47,390 nt of DNA. Origin: CAZZBK01 sp964652155 (GTDB lineage Bacteria; Planctomycetota; Planctomycetia; Pirellulales; PNKZ01). Of this stretch, positions 34,523 to 43,101 are shown one piece after another. Below the pieces are notes generated by a model. That model was not told the DNA's origin and made no database searches. It saw nothing but the letters and a program-made list of their open reading frames with translations. Both the position numbers and the translations under genes were made by a program. Location: assembly GCA_964652155.1 (NCBI GenBank), contig CAZZBK010000025.1:1-47390 (forward strand). Reading direction: 5' to 3'. How positions within the stretch are numbered: position 1 is the stretch's first letter; every line of letters starts with the position of its first letter.

Positions 34523-36328
34523 TCAACTCGACACGTCGACGTCTTGGGCCCAGTCGGGGAGTGGTGCCGTGAAGGTTGTCCGTTCGCGCGTCAGCGGATG
34601 CGTGAAACGAATGCTGTGGGCAAACAAACACAGCGGCGGATCGTCGATCGTGCTGGTCTGTGTGTTGCCCAGTTGTTGACCGCTCAGGTACAGGGTCTCG
34701 CCGCAGATAGACCAACCCAGGAGCCAGAGATGCAGTCGGATTTGGTTCGTGCGGCCGGTGAGCGGGCGGACTTCAAGTAATGACGTGCCGTCTGCGAATC
34801 GTCGCAACACACGAAACTCGGTCCGAGCGGCGAGCCCGTCGGACTCGTCGATCGAGCGGGCGCCGTAGCGGCCCACATCGGCACCGATCGGGGCGTCGCA
34901 CTCAAACGCATCCTGAGGCGGATGCCCCTGCACGCGGGCTCGATAGAGCTTGTCGACTTCGCCCCGCTCGAACTGCGATTGAATGAGCCCGGCAAAGTGT
35001 CGCGTGCGCGCAAACAGCACCACGCCGCTGGTGTTCGCGTCGAGTCGATGAGCCGGTCGCGGCTTTTGCGGGCGATACGCGCATTGCAGGAAGTACTGCA
35101 ACGTGTTGCGGTTGTATTGTCCGCTGGGGTGCAACGGCAGCGGGGCGGGCTTGTTGAGCACCACCACCGCCTCGTCTTCGTGAAGAATGTCAATCGCGAC
35201 GCTGACATCCGGCTCGCACGCATCACGCTGCAAATGGAAATAACGCTGGCCCGATTGAACAACGTGCTCGAGTGTGACGGGCTGCTTATTGCGATCAAGC
35301 AATTGCCCGGTGCGAGCGATGCTCTCCCAGTACTCGTGGCTCACATGCGGTAAAATGCCGTGGAGGAACTCACGGAGCGTGCGGCCCTGGTGCTGGTCGC
35401 TGACATCGACCGGGCGGAAGTTGTCATAGGGCCGACTACCGGGCAGCGGATGCGTGGCCTCGTGCAAAGCCTGTCGTCGCGCGGCGAGCGCGCCCGCCCG
35501 CTGCTCCGCACTCGGCGCGAAGCAGTAGGGGCACGAGATTCCTTTGCTAAACCGAGGGTCCCGTTGCTCGTCGATTGTCAGTGGCGTCAGGCAGACGTAG
35601 CACTGATCGCTCTTGGTCTCGCGCAGCCCGTGATCGACGCCGACGCGCTGATCGAACACGAAGCACTCACCATTAAAGTGCGTCCCACCGCACTCCTCGA
35701 AGTACTTGAGAATGCCCCCTTCGAGTTGCCAGACATGCTCGAAGCCCGCCTGCGACATGAATGGCCCCGCCTTTTCGCAACGGATGCCGCCGGTGCAGAA
35801 CATGACGATCGGTGACTGCTTGAGCTCGTTGGGCAATTGGGCGACGGCGGCCGGAAAGTCCCGAAAGTGTTGCAGGTCGAGCGTCAGTGCGTTGCGGAAC
35901 GTGCCCAACCGGACCTCGTAATCGTTACGCGTGTCGAGCAGTGTGACGGGGCGGCCCTCGTCGAGCCAGGCTTTGAGCTGCTGGGCTTTGAGCTTGGGCG
36001 AGGGCCGCTGTGCGGGATCGATCCCGGGCACGCCGAAGGCGATGATCTCGCGTTTGATTTTGACCAGCATGCGGTTGTAGGGCTGTCGATCGCTTTCGCT
36101 CAGCTTGACGTCGAGTTCGGCCAGTTCGGGAATTCCACGCAGTTCAGCCAGCAGCAACTCGACCCGGCCGCGCTCGCCAGCCACGAACAGGTTGATCCCC
36201 TCGGTGCTGAGCAGGATTGTCCCCTTGAGCTCCCACGCCTGGCAAAGCCTTTTGAGTCGTTCGCGCAGCGGCTTGAGCTGTGTCAGGGGCGCGAACTTGT
36301 ACGCGGCAAGGTTGATGATCGATGACAT
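34523..36328 (-). CDS. Fusion of tRNA uridine hydroxylase (TrhO/YceA) and RluA-family pseudouridine synthase
   Basis: A 601-residue cytoplasmic protein with two RNA-modification parts. Residues 1-290 match TrhO/YceA, the rhodanese-domain enzyme that makes 5-hydroxyuridine at tRNA position 34: LLSTEGINLFVAG, LLDTRNDYEVRLG, active-site cysteine C178 in VMFCTGGIRCEKA, and CxxC pairs at 243/246 and 266/269. Residues about 312-365 look like an S4 RNA-binding domain. Residues about 375-595 are an RluA-type pseudouridine synthase with catalytic D430 in PAHRLDANTSGVVLFAR and GRTNQIRLHLW. The frame is continuous and no internal start is needed. A single chain combining both activities is unusual. It lies 51 bp after the Mo oxidoreductase, probably by chance of operon order. 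Confidence 0.9.
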   Translation of the reverse strand: MSSIINLAAYKFAPLTQLKPLRERLKRLCQAWELKGTILLSTEGINLFVAGERGRVELLLAELRGIPELAELDVKLSESDRQPYNRMLVKIKREIIAFGVPGIDPAQRPSPKLKAQQLKAWLDEGRPVTLLDTRNDYEVRLGTFRNALTLDLQHFRDFPAAVAQLPNELKQSPIVMFCTGGIRCEKAGPFMSQAGFEHVWQLEGGILKYFEECGGTHFNGECFVFDQRVGVDHGLRETKSDQCYVCLTPLTIDEQRDPRFSKGISCPYCFAPSAEQRAGALAARRQALHEATHPLPGSRPYDNFRPVDVSDQHQGRTLREFLHGILPHVSHEYWESIARTGQLLDRNKQPVTLEHVVQSGQRYFHLQRDACEPDVSVAIDILHEDEAVVVLNKPAPLPLHPSGQYNRNTLQYFLQCAYRPQKPRPAHRLDANTSGVVLFARTRHFAGLIQSQFERGEVDKLYRARVQGHPPQDAFECDAPIGADVGRYGARSIDESDGLAARTEFRVLRRFADGTSLLEVRPLTGRTNQIRLHLWLLGWSICGETLYLSGQQLGNTQTSTIDDPPLCLFAHSIRFTHPLTRERTTFTAPLPDWAQDVDVSS

Positions 36329-36379
36329 AAACGAATTACGACGACTCTCGAAGACGGGGGACGAATGCCGGCTCGCGCG

Positions 36380-37639
36380 TCAGTCGGCGACCGTCACCTC
36401 AACACTCTCGATGTTATTGCGCCCCGACTTGGGAAACGGCCGGGGCATGGGCTGCGCCACGCCGTTGGAATCGATCGTCCGACAACGGAGCTGGTATTTG
36501 CCCGCGGGCTGCGGCGGGATCAGCGCGGCCCAATGGGCCAGCGCGTACCGCTGGGGCCAATGTGTCGGACGAAGCGTGTCGTCGGAAAAGTTTCGCGTGC
36601 CGACGGGCATCGAGCCTGCGAGGCCACCCTCCCACCGCTCGGGCGGAGAGAGGATTTCAGCGTCTTGCCACGGAGCGCGGGTAAAGTGCGGGTCGTCCGC
36701 GGGCCATTTCGCGTCACTCGACTGCAACCACCATTGGACCCGCGTGAGTCCCGACATGCCGACCTGGGTCAAGCCAGTGATCGGCCACGCTTCGCTCGGC
36801 TTGATCGTCTTCGGATAGGCGATGAACCGCGCGAAGGTCTTCATCGTGCTGTCGACATCGTTGTTGCCGCCGGCGTAGGTGTCGTTGCCAAATGGGCTGT
36901 TGGTGAGCAACACACGCTGCAGCCATTTGACACTTTTGAAACCGTAGGCGTCGGGGACCAGCATTCGCACGGGGCCGCCGCGCTTCACGCTCAGGTATTC
37001 GCCGTTGAGTTTGTAGCACAAGATGACCGGGTGCTCGCCGGGGGGATCTTCGAGCACGCGACCGATGGGCAGCGAGCTTTGAAAACGCTGCTTGATGTCG
37101 TTGTTGTGAAAGCCATAGTAGAAGACGCGCCGCACATCGATCGTGGGCTTGGTGAGCCACAGCACGTCGCGAAGCGGCACCCCCTCCCAGAGCCCCATGC
37201 CGAGCGGTCGCCCGCCGTTGTTGCAGGTCATGATCTTGAGAAATCGCACGGCGTGCTGCTCGGCCAGCTTCATCAAACCGGCCCAATCGAGGGCGTTGCC
37301 CGACTCGTGCGAGATGGGGGCTTCGATCTTCGAGGTCGAGTCGGGATCGGCGACCACATCGAGCTGCCAAGTCTCCTGGGTCAAGCCGGCCTCGCGCAGC
37401 TTGTCTTCGCTCAGCGAAGAGGGGAGCGGCGTGCCGCGCTCGACCGTGCCGAACTCCTGAGGCAGCGTCAGATACTTGAGCTTAGCGATCGCTTCCGTCA
37501 AGGCCGGCGATTTTGTCCCCTCGGCTCCGCGCAGGATCGACGTGTGCCAAGCCAGAGCACCCAGCGCTCCGAGCGAGAGAAAATAGCGGCGGCCGAGTTG
37601 CAGATGCTCCTCAGCTAAATCTCGGCGATCCTCGGACAT
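36380..37639 (-). CDS. Sulfite-oxidase-like molybdopterin oxidoreductase
   Basis: A 419-residue Mo enzyme of the sulfite oxidase / SorA-SoxC family. Twin arginines R17-R18 in LGRRYFLSLGALGALAW form a plausible Tat signal, as expected for a cofactor-loaded protein exported folded. The Mo-ligand cysteine is expected at C139 in LKIMTCNNGGRPLG; the motif differs from the canonical CAGNRR of sulfite oxidases. Further family segments are YLSVKRGGPVRMLVPDAYGF and the C-terminal dimerisation region (TGLTQVGMSGLTRVQWWL). Whether sulfite is the substrate is doubtful given the changed motif. It follows the DUF1552 gene by 56 bp and probably shares its transcript. Confidence 0.88.
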   Translation of the reverse strand: MSEDRRDLAEEHLQLGRRYFLSLGALGALAWHTSILRGAEGTKSPALTEAIAKLKYLTLPQEFGTVERGTPLPSSLSEDKLREAGLTQETWQLDVVADPDSTSKIEAPISHESGNALDWAGLMKLAEQHAVRFLKIMTCNNGGRPLGMGLWEGVPLRDVLWLTKPTIDVRRVFYYGFHNNDIKQRFQSSLPIGRVLEDPPGEHPVILCYKLNGEYLSVKRGGPVRMLVPDAYGFKSVKWLQRVLLTNSPFGNDTYAGGNNDVDSTMKTFARFIAYPKTIKPSEAWPITGLTQVGMSGLTRVQWWLQSSDAKWPADDPHFTRAPWQDAEILSPPERWEGGLAGSMPVGTRNFSDDTLRPTHWPQRYALAHWAALIPPQPAGKYQLRCRTIDSNGVAQPMPRPFPKSGRNNIESVEVTVAD

Positions 37640-37695
37640 CGGTAACGACTCGTGAGAGGTGAGATGAGTTGCGAAGCGTCCATTGCGGTCGTTTC

Positions 37696-39054
37696 CTAAC
37701 GGGCGACCAACTCGCTGATGGTGTTATCGGCTTCGCCCCCTTGGAAGTTTGCGGGCACACTGACGCCCATCCGGTCGAACACGGTGCGCCAGAGGTTGCC
37801 GAGCCGGACGTCTTCTTTGACGAGGTGGCCTTGGTGCTGCACGCCGAGTCGAGCGCCGCCGGCGAGCATCGTGGGCAGGTGGTGATTGTGATGCGCGTTG
37901 ATCGACCCGCCGCTGCTGCCGTAGGCCACGAGCGTGTGGTCGAGCAGCGTGCTGTCCCCCTCCTTGATCGACTTGAGCTTGCCCAGGAAGTAGGCCCAAT
38001 CTTCCATGTACCAAATGTCCGACTGCGTGAACCACTTCAGCTTGTCGGGATCCTCGCCGTGATGGGTCATCTCATGGTAGTTGTACGGGTTGCCCATGTC
38101 TCGCCATGAGCCGGTGCCGTCTTGGCCGTCCATCCGCGGCAGGTACGCAATCACCCGCGTGCTGTCGGTCTGTAGCGCGAGCGCGATCACGTCGTACATC
38201 AAACGCTGATAGCGGCGGTATTCGAGCCCCGATTTGTCGGGATCGAGTCCTTGTTCCTTGCCGAACTCGAGTGATGCGACGTTGGGCTTGGGCTTGCGGA
38301 GCCAGTCTTTCTCGTCCTGCATGCGACGCTCCAGGTCGCGAATGCCGGTGAGGTACTCTTCGAGCTTGCGGCGATCGTCGACGCCGAGCCGCTCGTTGAG
38401 CTGCCGCGCCTCGCCGGTGAGCGAATCGAGCACGCTGGCGCGGCGGACAAACTCGGACTCGCGCTCGTTAAGTGTCTCGGACGTGTCTTGCCGAAACAGC
38501 ATGTCGAACAGCACGTGGGGCCGGTTCTCCGACGGGATGGGCGTGCCGCTGGGGCTCCAGGAGAGCGTTTGGTCATAATAGCCGCCAAAGCCGGTGCCGC
38601 GCTTGATCCCGAGTGACAGCGAGGGGAAGCGTGTCTCGCGGCCGATGGCCGCCGCCAACTCCTGATCGCACGACACGCGCAGTTTCCCGCCGGGGGCGCG
38701 GGTGTTCGTGCCGGTGAGGAACGTGCGGTCGCCAACGTGCCCGCCGGAGTACGTCAGCTTCAGGCCCGAGATCACCGTGAAGTCGTCACGCAGTGCGTCA
38801 AGCGGCTTGAGGATGGGAGTTGTCTTGTAATCGCGACCGGTCTCGGCCGGGGTAAAGTCCCGGCCGTTGATCCCCAGTCCGTAGAAGCAAAATACCGCGC
38901 GGCGCGGACGCTCGTTCTCGGCGAGCGAGCCGGCGGTGGTCACCGAGTCTGCCCGCACGCTCATCGCGTCGAGCCACGGGAGCGCGAGCGAGATGCCCGC
39001 CCCTTGGAGGAACGTGCGTCGCGGCAGAGCTACATGAGTTCGCTTGATATGCAC
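37696..39054 (-). CDS. DUF1552 protein with Tat signal
   Basis: A 452-residue protein of the DUF1552 family, found almost always beside DUF1592-type cytochrome proteins in planctomycetes and related bacteria; role unknown. The N-terminus LPRRTFLQGAGISLALPWLD is a Tat-like signal. Later segments ADSVTTAGSLAENERPRRAV, FCFYGLGINGRDFTP, VISGLKLTYSGGHVGDRTF and AYGSSGGSINAHHNHHLP are characteristic; the last resembles the metal-site end of DUF1501/sulfatase-like folds. The GTG at 39054 is the likely start (VHIKRTHVALPRR), with AAGGAG eight bases upstream overlapping the stop of the preceding gene. The open frame extends further up but without similarity. Confidence 0.92.
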   Translation of the reverse strand: MHIKRTHVALPRRTFLQGAGISLALPWLDAMSVRADSVTTAGSLAENERPRRAVFCFYGLGINGRDFTPAETGRDYKTTPILKPLDALRDDFTVISGLKLTYSGGHVGDRTFLTGTNTRAPGGKLRVSCDQELAAAIGRETRFPSLSLGIKRGTGFGGYYDQTLSWSPSGTPIPSENRPHVLFDMLFRQDTSETLNERESEFVRRASVLDSLTGEARQLNERLGVDDRRKLEEYLTGIRDLERRMQDEKDWLRKPKPNVASLEFGKEQGLDPDKSGLEYRRYQRLMYDVIALALQTDSTRVIAYLPRMDGQDGTGSWRDMGNPYNYHEMTHHGEDPDKLKWFTQSDIWYMEDWAYFLGKLKSIKEGDSTLLDHTLVAYGSSGGSINAHHNHHLPTMLAGGARLGVQHQGHLVKEDVRLGNLWRTVFDRMGVSVPANFQGGEADNTISELVAR

Positions 39055-39067
39055 GATTTGTACTCCT

Positions 39068-41686
39068 TCACTTGGTGACAAAAGGCTCGCTGGCGACAAT
39101 GCCACGCACGAGCGACTGGAGTCGGTATTCGTCCTGTTTTAATCGACTCACGAGCGTGTCGACCACCGCATGATCCGTGTACCCGACCGGGCGGCCCAGT
39201 GCGTAGGTGAGCAGCTTGACGCTCAAAGCCCGCGCGAACTTGTCGCGTTGCGAGAGCAATCCCGCTTTGTACTCGCCGAGCGTTTTGAAGGCGCGCCCGT
39301 CGGGGAATACGCCGCTGACGTCGAGTGTCGGGCCTTGGTTGCCCTGGTACCCCTCGCCGTTGAACCGCTCGCGCCACTTGCCAATCGCATCGTAGTTCTC
39401 CAAGGCCAGCCCGAACGGGTCGAGCTTGGCGTGACACGAGGCGCACACCTCGTCACGGCGGTGCAGTTCGATGCGCTGCCGGAGCGTCAGGTTCTTGCCC
39501 GAGGTGTTGGGCTGAATCTCTCCCGCGTTCGGCGGCGGATTGTTGGGCGGATCGTTCAGCAACTGTCGCAAGACCCACGAGCCGCGGCGCATCGGCAGCG
39601 TGCGGGTACCATCGGCCAGGTAAGTCATCAGGCCGGCCATGCCCAGCACGCCACCGCGATGATGCTCGGGGGTGATCGAAACACGGCGGAACTCGGCGCC
39701 GCTGACCCCCTCGACCCCGTAATGCCGCGCGAGCCGATCGTTGATGACCAGGAAATCGCTGTCGATGAACGCGGTGATGGGCAAGTTCTGGGCAAGCACT
39801 TCGGCGAAGAATGCGAGCGGCTCCTGCTGCGAGGCCAGCTCCAGAGCGCGGTCATAATCGCGATACTCGGCCGCCGGCTTGATGCTGCCGTAGTCGCGAA
39901 CCCCGAGCCACTGCCCGGCAAAATTCTGCACCAACTGTTGCGCCTTGGGGTCGGCGAGCATCCGTGTGATTTGAGCGTCGAGCACCTTGGGGTCGCGCAA
40001 CTTCCCTTGCTCGGCAAGCTTCCAGAGTTCGTCGTCGCTCATTGTGCTCCAGAGGAAATACGAGAGCCGCGAGGCGAGTTCGTAATCGTTGAGCGGTCGC
40101 GGCTTGACCTGGGTGCCGGTGGGCTCTTCGAGGAACCAAAAGCCCGGCGCGCAGAGCACACGCTGCAAGCCGATCCGCATCGCTGCGTGGAACGACAACT
40201 GCCCGTTGGTCTGAGCGTCCTGAACGACCGCGACGATCGAGGCGACCTCGGCGGGAGTCACCGGGCGACGGTAGGCGCGGGGCAGGAAACGCGAGAATAT
40301 CTCGCTGAGGTATGCCTCGTCGCGCCGCTCATCCCCCGCGAATAGCAATGCCTTGTGACTCTCCGGCGGCCACTCTTTTTGGATCGGCCCTTCGACCTCG
40401 ATCGACTCCAAGAGCAACCGCGGAAGTTGTTCCAGATCCATTTCGGGGTTGTAGATGTACATGACCCCGGTATGGGCGTTCATGACCTTCTCAAGTGCGT
40501 CGCGCTCCTTTTTCAGCGCGTCCATCTCGGTCTGCGGCGCGCGGCGCGTGGCGGCTTGCTCCATGCGACCCCGCAGGCCCGTCCACTTCGAGAAGAGTTG
40601 CTTGTATTCCGGAGGGTTTATCACCGCCTTGTCGGTGTGATTCCACAACAGCGTGAACACCTGTGGGCCTTTGATCTCGCCATTGACCGGTCCGCGCAGG
40701 AACATCACGGCCTCGGTCACGCCCGAGGGGTCGAGTGTCACTTCCTGGTCGACCTGAATCGGCGAGTTGCGGGAGTAGAACAAGCGGAACTTGTTGGGCT
40801 CGGTCCGGCCGCGATTGTCGACCTTGGCCTTGATGCGAAAGCGATAGTAGCCGTCTTGCGTGACGACGGTGTTGATTGCGAAGTGCTCGACAACGCCCCA
40901 GGCGGCGAGTTCGCGCGAGTACGTGGGCCCCCCCTGGATATGCTCGACGTGGGTCGCGTGGATGAGCTTGTCTTTTGCCCCGCGCGGAATTTTATGCGCG
41001 AAGCCGGGAAACACTTCGACCTCGTCCGCAGGGGGCCGACGACGTATGAAATCGAAGCGATTTTCGAGGCGGTTCATCTTGGGCGGGGCGGTGACAATCG
41101 CCTTACTGGCGATCTTGGCCGCCACGCCGAGACTGCGCTCGATCTGCGTCTGATCGAAGAACAGCGCCACGCCCAGGCGATCGAAGCCCTCGGCCTGGCC
41201 GTCGGCCGGCAGGTCCTCGACCAGCGGGCGGACGATGTTCTCGTCCAGTTTGAGCAGATCGCGCACCGTGTTCGCATACTCGTCGCGGTTCAGTCGCCGC
41301 ATCGGTATCCGTCCGCCGGCATTTTTCGCCGCCAGCTCGACCTCGCGCAGTCGGGCGTTCACCCAGGAGACGAACGCGCCGACCTGAGCCGCGCTGGGGC
41401 GCGGATTCCCCTCGGGGGGCATCTCGCCGGCGTTGATGCGATCGAGCACCTCTTTCCACTGCTCGGCGACCTGGACCTTGGTGAAGTCACCGTCGAGCTG
41501 GTCGACACGGTAGCCGGCCTTGGCCTGCCGCGCGTCGTGACACGAGGTGCAGAACTGTTGCAGGAACGGCTTGACTGGCGAAAGGTCATGGGGCGCGGCC
41601 GACGCGATGGCCTGCGGCGCGATGACCATGATGGTCAGCAAGGCCCAACAGCGATTCGAGTTCGGACGGTTCGCAAATTGGCTCAC
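39068..41686 (-). CDS. Exported multi-domain cytochrome-type protein (PSCyt/PSD domains; DUF1587-1595-1592-1588-1585)
   Basis: An 872-residue exported protein (signal peptide around CWALLTIMVIAPQAIASA). N-terminal cytochrome-like part with CTSCH at residues 46-50 and MPP near 93; then a DUF1587-like block (GGRIPMRRLNRDEYANTVRD), a central sandwich, DUF1595-like RFLPRAYRRPVTPAEV, DUF1592-like SRLSYFLWSTMSDDELWKLA, DUF1588-like GTRTLPMRRGSWVLRQLLND with a second CASCH at 748-752, and a DUF1585 tail. The two CxxCH motifs suggest two c-type hemes. Paired with the DUF1552 gene (13 bp apart), a standard planctomycete pair of unknown role. GTG start; the PQQ-like gene stops five bases upstream. Confidence 0.93.
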   Translation of the reverse strand: MSQFANRPNSNRCWALLTIMVIAPQAIASAAPHDLSPVKPFLQQFCTSCHDARQAKAGYRVDQLDGDFTKVQVAEQWKEVLDRINAGEMPPEGNPRPSAAQVGAFVSWVNARLREVELAAKNAGGRIPMRRLNRDEYANTVRDLLKLDENIVRPLVEDLPADGQAEGFDRLGVALFFDQTQIERSLGVAAKIASKAIVTAPPKMNRLENRFDFIRRRPPADEVEVFPGFAHKIPRGAKDKLIHATHVEHIQGGPTYSRELAAWGVVEHFAINTVVTQDGYYRFRIKAKVDNRGRTEPNKFRLFYSRNSPIQVDQEVTLDPSGVTEAVMFLRGPVNGEIKGPQVFTLLWNHTDKAVINPPEYKQLFSKWTGLRGRMEQAATRRAPQTEMDALKKERDALEKVMNAHTGVMYIYNPEMDLEQLPRLLLESIEVEGPIQKEWPPESHKALLFAGDERRDEAYLSEIFSRFLPRAYRRPVTPAEVASIVAVVQDAQTNGQLSFHAAMRIGLQRVLCAPGFWFLEEPTGTQVKPRPLNDYELASRLSYFLWSTMSDDELWKLAEQGKLRDPKVLDAQITRMLADPKAQQLVQNFAGQWLGVRDYGSIKPAAEYRDYDRALELASQQEPLAFFAEVLAQNLPITAFIDSDFLVINDRLARHYGVEGVSGAEFRRVSITPEHHRGGVLGMAGLMTYLADGTRTLPMRRGSWVLRQLLNDPPNNPPPNAGEIQPNTSGKNLTLRQRIELHRRDEVCASCHAKLDPFGLALENYDAIGKWRERFNGEGYQGNQGPTLDVSGVFPDGRAFKTLGEYKAGLLSQRDKFARALSVKLLTYALGRPVGYTDHAVVDTLVSRLKQDEYRLQSLVRGIVASEPFVTK

Positions 41687-41691
41687 GAGCG

Positions 41692-42993
41692 TTACGACCC
41701 CTTGATCTGGTAGCAGAAGATCAACTCTTGATCGCGGAGGAACAGTCGACCACCGGACACGACCGGCGGGGTCCAGACTTTGCCGCTCGGTTTACGTTGG
41801 CTCGATTTCTCGCTCAGGGTGAAGCGGCTGAGCACCGTGCAGGCGGTACTTGTGGCCGAGAGCAGATGCACCACGCCGTCATTCTCGCCGTAACAGTACA
41901 GTTTGCCGTCGGCGAACGTCACGCTCCCCGTGGGAACTTTGCGTTCGGACCACACGACCTCGCCCGTCTCGAATCGCTGGCAACCGAAACCCTGCCGCGC
42001 GCCGGAGCCGTACACGTGACCGTCGAACAACACGACGTTGCCATGATGGTTGGTGAGTTGATTGCCCAGGTACATGCTCTGCGTCTGAAACGCTCCGCCG
42101 CTGCGCGTGACCTTAATCAACTCATTGCCGTTGGCCGTGCCGACGGTGAGGTAGACGTGGGCTCCGGCGACGATGGGTGAGTTGACGACCTCGGTTCCAA
42201 GGCGATGTTCGTGCTTCCAGAGCAGCTTGCCATCGGCGGCGGCGATGCCACGCAGACCCTGATTGGTGAGCACGACGTACTGGCGCACGCCATCGATCTC
42301 GGCGATCGAGGGGGAGCAGTAAGCCGCCTGGTCGGTCAGTTCGGTGCTGCGCCAGATGACCCGGCCGGTCATTTTATCGAGCGCGGCGAGTGTGCCCAGC
42401 GGGCCGCCCGGCGAGCAGATGAGTTGGTCCCCCTCGACGAGCGGCGACCAGGTGAATCCCCAGCCGAGGTTCTTGGGCCCACCGCCGATCGGGTTCACCT
42501 GGGCTTGCAAGTCGCTGGGCAAATTGAGCTTCCACAGCACCGCGCCGTCGGCGAGTTTGACACACACGAGCTCGCCATTGCCGCTGAGGGCGTAAGCCCG
42601 ATCGCCATCGATCGTGGGCGTGGCGCTGGGGCCGGCGCTCCACTGGTTTCCTTTGAAGTCGAATTTGGCCCCCAACTCGACCGACCATAGCGGCTTGGGT
42701 GAGCCGTTGTCGATGCTCTTCAGGTCCAGCGCGATGAGGTATTCCCGTTCGCCTCGATCGCCGAGTGTGTAAAGCCGATCGTCGACAATCGCCACGCTCG
42801 AATAACCGAGACCCGCGTCACGGTAGGTCCACAGCAGCGTGGGGCCCGCGGCGGGCCATGCGTCGAGCAGACCCGTCTCGTTCGAGCGGTCATTGCGGTC
42901 GGGACCGCGATACTGGGGCCAATCGCCCGCCCAGACGAGCGACGGTACCGCCACCAACATGAGTCCCAAGAGGAAGCGTTGGCCGAGCATCAT
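41692..42993 (-). CDS. Exported PQQ-type beta-propeller protein
   Basis: A 433-residue secreted protein (signal peptide LGQRFLLGLMLVAVPSLVWA). The mature part begins GDWPQYRGPDRND, the usual opening of planctomycete PQQ-like (outer membrane protein BamB / quinoprotein-like) propellers, with blades such as GELVCVKLADGAVLWKLNLP, TLAALDKMTGRVIWRSTELT and GLRGIAAADGKLLWKHEH. Whether it binds PQQ cannot be told. GAGGAG precedes an ATGATG pair; the start is 42993 or 42990. Five bases separate its stop from the PSCyt/PSD gene, so the two are certainly one transcript and possibly coupled. Confidence 0.9.
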   Translation of the reverse strand: MMLGQRFLLGLMLVAVPSLVWAGDWPQYRGPDRNDRSNETGLLDAWPAAGPTLLWTYRDAGLGYSSVAIVDDRLYTLGDRGEREYLIALDLKSIDNGSPKPLWSVELGAKFDFKGNQWSAGPSATPTIDGDRAYALSGNGELVCVKLADGAVLWKLNLPSDLQAQVNPIGGGPKNLGWGFTWSPLVEGDQLICSPGGPLGTLAALDKMTGRVIWRSTELTDQAAYCSPSIAEIDGVRQYVVLTNQGLRGIAAADGKLLWKHEHRLGTEVVNSPIVAGAHVYLTVGTANGNELIKVTRSGGAFQTQSMYLGNQLTNHHGNVVLFDGHVYGSGARQGFGCQRFETGEVVWSERKVPTGSVTFADGKLYCYGENDGVVHLLSATSTACTVLSRFTLSEKSSQRKPSGKVWTPPVVSGGRLFLRDQELIFCYQIKGS

Positions 42994-43101
42994 GAGTCTC
43001 CTCTGGCAGGGTGCGAGGCGTGGGTCATCGATCCGAGCAGGCTTGCTATTATGCCCTAACTCGACGTCCAAGGGAATCAAATCGTCACTTAGGCCGACGA
43101 G

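Noticed and set aside
40355..41713. 452-codon plus-strand frame opposite the PSCyt/PSD gene
   Set aside because: The minus strand holds a complete signal peptide, two CxxCH motifs and conserved domains; the opposite frame is arginine/valine-rich shadow sequence.
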